A DNA stretch of 6,300 nt from Archaeoglobus_B sp964471215 (lineage in GTDB: Archaea > Halobacteriota > Archaeoglobi > Archaeoglobales > Archaeoglobaceae), in assembly GCA_964471215.1 (NCBI GenBank), contig CAYYFC010000056.1:1-6300 (forward strand), written 5' to 3'. The translations under genes were made by a program, and so were the position numbers. The notes under the pieces are model-generated. The model was not told where the DNA came from, did not search any database, and saw only the letters and a list, made by a program, of their open reading frames with translations. Positions 4,384 to 6,300 of the stretch are shown here, one piece after another (within the stretch, counting starts at the first letter, position 1; every line of letters begins with the position of its first letter).

Positions 4384-5169
4384 TCAGTCGAGCAGATCCC
4401 TCAACCTGATGATGGGTGGGAGCTCCCTTTTATGCCTGCTCCTCTCCATGAGATCCAGAACCCTCTCAACTTCCCTCCTATCGAATCTCAGTTTTTCAAC
4501 TATTTCATCCGAGCTCATTCCCCTTTCAAGTGCCTTCAGAATCCCGTCAAGCCTTTCATAACTGATACCGAGCTCTTCCTCATCTGTCTGCCCGACCCAG
4601 AGTCCCGAAGATGGCTTCTTATCTATAATCCTTTCCGGGACTCCCAGAAATCTCGCTAGCTCGAAAACTTCCGTCTTGTAGAGATCGCCTATCGGAAAGA
4701 AATCTGCCGCACCGTCTCCCCATTTCGTGAAGTATCCGCAGGCTATTTCACTTTTGTTCCCGGTTCCCGCAACTACATAGTTCAGTAGGTTCGCATAGTA
4801 ATAATTTATCGTCATTCTTATTCTAGGTTTGAGATTTGCAACCGGAATCATGTCACCTTTGTCGAGATTTCTTAAAAAAGATTCAACTATTTCGTTTATC
4901 TCTATATATCTGTACTCTATGTTCAGCTTTCTGCAGACATCGATGGCATCCCTTATGTCCTCGTCCCTAGTAACACCTTTTTCGGGCATTATCAACCCGA
5001 GAACTCTATCCCTACCCAGCGCTCTGACGCACAAAAAGGCAGTGGTTACGCTGTCAACTCCACCGCTTATCCCCACGATTACGCCTTGCGCTCCTGCGCT
5101 TTCGACGAACCTCCTTATGAATTCAGTTATCCTCTCCGCTATCTTACTCCAGTCTGCCAACCTTATCAC
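4384..5169 (-). CDS. nadE: NAD+ synthase (ammonia-dependent)
   Basis: The enzyme adenylates deamido-NAD+ with ATP and amidates it to NAD+, the last step of NAD biosynthesis, in the cytoplasm. The 261 residues contain only the synthase domain and no N-terminal glutaminase, so ammonia is the expected nitrogen donor. Visible motifs are the P-loop SGGVDS (35-40), GTGNKSE (135-141), KWGDGAADFFPIGDLYKTEV (149-168) and PSSGLWVGQTDEEELG (186-201), all in family order. GTG at 5169 gives this length. However, AGGTGA (5171-5166) lies five bases before an in-frame TTG at 5160, so the true start may be TTG, three residues shorter. The start lies inside argF (26-bp overlap), implying cotranscription and coupling. 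The stop abuts the end of the convergent pilin relic. Confidence 0.96.
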   Translation of the reverse strand: MIRLADWSKIAERITEFIRRFVESAGAQGVIVGISGGVDSVTTAFLCVRALGRDRVLGLIMPEKGVTRDEDIRDAIDVCRKLNIEYRYIEINEIVESFLRNLDKGDMIPVANLKPRIRMTINYYYANLLNYVVAGTGNKSEIACGYFTKWGDGAADFFPIGDLYKTEVFELARFLGVPERIIDKKPSSGLWVGQTDEEELGISYERLDGILKALERGMSSDEIVEKLRFDRREVERVLDLMERSRHKRELPPIIRLRDLLD

Positions 5170-6070
5170 CTATAAGCTTTAAAAGAATAGCCTTCTGGGC
5201 GTGCAACCTGTTTTCCGCCTGATCGAAGACTATCGAGTGCTCACCCTCGAGAACCTCCTCGGTTATCTCTTCCCCTCTATGCGCCGGAAGGCAGTGCATG
5301 ACAACAACGTTCGCCTTTGCGAAGTCAACAAGATTCTGCGTTACCTGATAACTTGCAAATGCCTTAAGTCTCTTCTTCCTTTCCCTTTCCTGTCCCATGG
5401 AAACCCATACATCTGTATATATAACATCTGCGTCCTCCACTGCCTTTTCAGGATCGCTCTCGAATTCCAGATTTGCCCCTAGCCTTATGGCCTTTTCAAC
5501 TATCTCCCTGTTCGGCTCGTATCCTCGCGGCGTGCACACTATCATCTTCATACCCGTAAGGGCAGACGCAAGTATCAGAGAATTGCAGACGTTGTTCCCA
5601 TCTCCAACCCAAGCTAGTCTGACGTTCTTTAGATCTCCCTTATACTCCTTTATCGTTAAAAGATCAGCTATTATCTGACAGGGATGCTCGAGATCGCTAA
5701 GGCCGTTTATGACCGGAACCGTTGAGTACTTGGCAAATTCAAGAATCGTGGAATGTCTCCTGACCCTCATAACAACAGCGTGAACGTATCTTGATAGAAC
5801 CCTTGCCGTATCCTTTATGGGTTCACCCCTTCCCAGCTGGAGGTCGTTCCAGTTCAGGTAGAGGGCATGTCCTCCAAGATCGGTCATCGCAACCTCAAAA
5901 GATATCCTCGTTCTTGTCGACGGTAGTTCGAATATCATGGCAAGACTCTTGTTCTTCAGGTAATCCGTAACCCTTCCCCTGTACCTCTCCTCCTTAAGTT
6001 TTTCTGCAAGCTCAAGTATATCCTCGAGTTCTTCCCTCGTCACGTCTGCGATTGATATTAAATGCTTCAT
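5144..6070 (-). CDS. argF: Ornithine carbamoyltransferase
   Basis: It transfers the carbamoyl group of carbamoyl phosphate to ornithine, giving citrulline in arginine biosynthesis, in the cytoplasm. The 308 residues match the usual length. Motifs in order are the carbamoyl-phosphate loop STRTR (51-55), HPCQ (129-132), DGNNV (157-161), DVWVSMGQE (220-228, the SMG ornithine loop) and HCLPAHRGEEI (259-269, catalytic Cys). The SMG and HCLPAHRG signatures separate it from aspartate carbamoyltransferase and point to OTC. Residue 49 is Leu where many relatives have Lys (FEKPSTRTR). The ATG at 6070 lies about 25 bases after a TTAATTAA box, so the mRNA is probably leaderless; no ribosome binding site is seen. 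nadE follows with overlap. An anabolic role is inferred, as no arginine deiminase gene is nearby. Confidence 0.97.
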   Translation of the reverse strand: MKHLISIADVTREELEDILELAEKLKEERYRGRVTDYLKNKSLAMIFELPSTRTRISFEVAMTDLGGHALYLNWNDLQLGRGEPIKDTARVLSRYVHAVVMRVRRHSTILEFAKYSTVPVINGLSDLEHPCQIIADLLTIKEYKGDLKNVRLAWVGDGNNVCNSLILASALTGMKMIVCTPRGYEPNREIVEKAIRLGANLEFESDPEKAVEDADVIYTDVWVSMGQERERKKRLKAFASYQVTQNLVDFAKANVVVMHCLPAHRGEEITEEVLEGEHSIVFDQAENRLHAQKAILLKLIGDKVGRLE

Positions 6071-6089
6071 CTCTAAAGACTTAAGAGAA

Positions 6090-6102
6090 TAATTAATTAA
6101 GC
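6090..6102 (-). promoter_or_regulatory. TATA box of the argF-nadE operon
   Basis: On the minus strand, GCTTAATTAATTA is preceded by an A-rich AAGCAAAAA that could include the BRE. Its centre is about 26 bases from the argF ATG, predicting that transcription starts at or next to the start codon. Confidence 0.5.
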
Positions 6103-6155
6103 TTTTTGCTTTACCCCAAAATCTATATCACGTATAATTCATCCTTATGCATCTC

Positions 6156-6222
6156 ACAAAATGCAAGGGAGCTCGGCCCTTCAGGGTGGAGAGGGATTAG
6201 GGTAGGAGGGGGGTAAGAGGTT
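6156..6222 (+). mobile_element. IS200/IS605 right-end-like relic (copy B)
   Basis: This plus-strand stretch begins ACAAAATG, continues GGGAGCTCGGCCCTTCAGGG, then GTGGAGAGGGATTAGGG and a G-rich run. It aligns over its whole length with the minus-strand copy at 928-860: most bases agree from GCCCTTYAGGGYGGAGA through the GGGG run. The GAGCTCGGCCCTTCAGGGYGGAGAGG pattern is like the 3' ends of archaeal IS200/IS605 elements. No transposase or tnpB remnant is recognisable within the window on its upstream side, which is the argF promoter region. Confidence 0.45.
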
Positions 6223-6300
6223 TGTTTAGATTATGTTGAAGAGAATTGCAAACTTCTCCCTAAACATTTTTATTCCATTCTTCTTATCCTTCTCCTAGAG
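6223..6300. other. No gene recognised at right edge
   Basis: The last bases are AT-rich with pyrimidine runs and hold no start codon with a supported frame. They may be the flank of the transposon-end-like relic or the upstream region of a gene beyond the window. Confidence 0.4.

Noticed and set aside
4829..5182. Plus-strand frame of 117 codons opposite nadE
   Set aside because: Antisense shadow of a strongly conserved enzyme; its composition is Ser/Leu/Thr-rich as expected for antisense translation.
67..6254. 12-bp direct repeat GAATTGCAAACT at 67-78 and 6243-6254
   Set aside because: One shared 12-mer is expected by chance in a window of this size and the flanks do not match.
1..6300. CRISPR array
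   Set aside because: No regularly spaced repeat of 24-40 bases with unique spacers is present; the repeats seen are isolated pairs.

Overview
The window looks like a chromosomal segment of a hyperthermophilic euryarchaeon, most likely of the order Archaeoglobales (Archaeoglobus/Ferroglobus/Geoglobus type). The reasons are an Alba chromatin protein of the Archaeoglobus kind, a class II tRNA-Ser with no encoded CCA, archaeal TATA boxes with apparently leaderless starts, a RelE/ParE toxin-antitoxin pair of a type common in these archaea, an archaeal IS6-family transposase relic and an archaeal-style type IV pilin relic. The genus is an inference; no database was consulted.

The left part (1 to about 2480) is AT-rich and accessory. 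Positions 1-1090 hold no confident gene. They contain several inverted repeats, including a 26-bp pair at 287-312/442-467 that bounds a MITE-like unit. They also contain a GC-rich, probably structured block (about 684-760) with its own minus-strand TATA box, a doubtful small minus-strand ORF pair, and a motif at 860-928 resembling the right end of an IS200/IS605 element. A toxin-antitoxin operon follows (1092-1566). An IS6-family relic (from 1572) starts six bases after the toxin stop codon; its transposase carries two nonsense codons and two frameshifts. Next is a small ribbon-helix-helix-like ORF (2316) that runs without a stop into the 3' end of a tRNA-Ser(CGA) gene (2481-2562, minus). This arrangement suggests an old integration at the tRNA, with the left part being the remains of an integrated element or island.

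The right part is mostly core chromosome. An unrecognised two-domain protein (2642-3175) has a DUF4258-like N-terminus and a cysteine-rich zinc-ribbon-like C-terminus. The alba gene (3308-3589) has a clear promoter, ribosome binding site and an inverted repeat in its leader. A broken type IV pilin-like gene follows (3647-4383), decayed by several frameshifts and stops. It ends at the base before the convergent gene begins.

On the minus strand, argF (ornithine carbamoyltransferase, 6070-5144) and nadE (NAD+ synthase, 5169-4384) overlap by 26 bp and form an apparent two-gene operon. It joins arginine and NAD biosynthesis, and argF has a promoter consistent with leaderless transcription. Past argF, at 6156-6222, lies a second diverged copy of the IS200/IS605-end-like motif, in the opposite orientation to the first. 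No complete undescribed system is evident. The best leads are the two orphan transposon-end motifs, the tRNA-linked RHH gene with its palindrome, the DUF4258-like/zinc protein, and the GC-rich candidate RNA.
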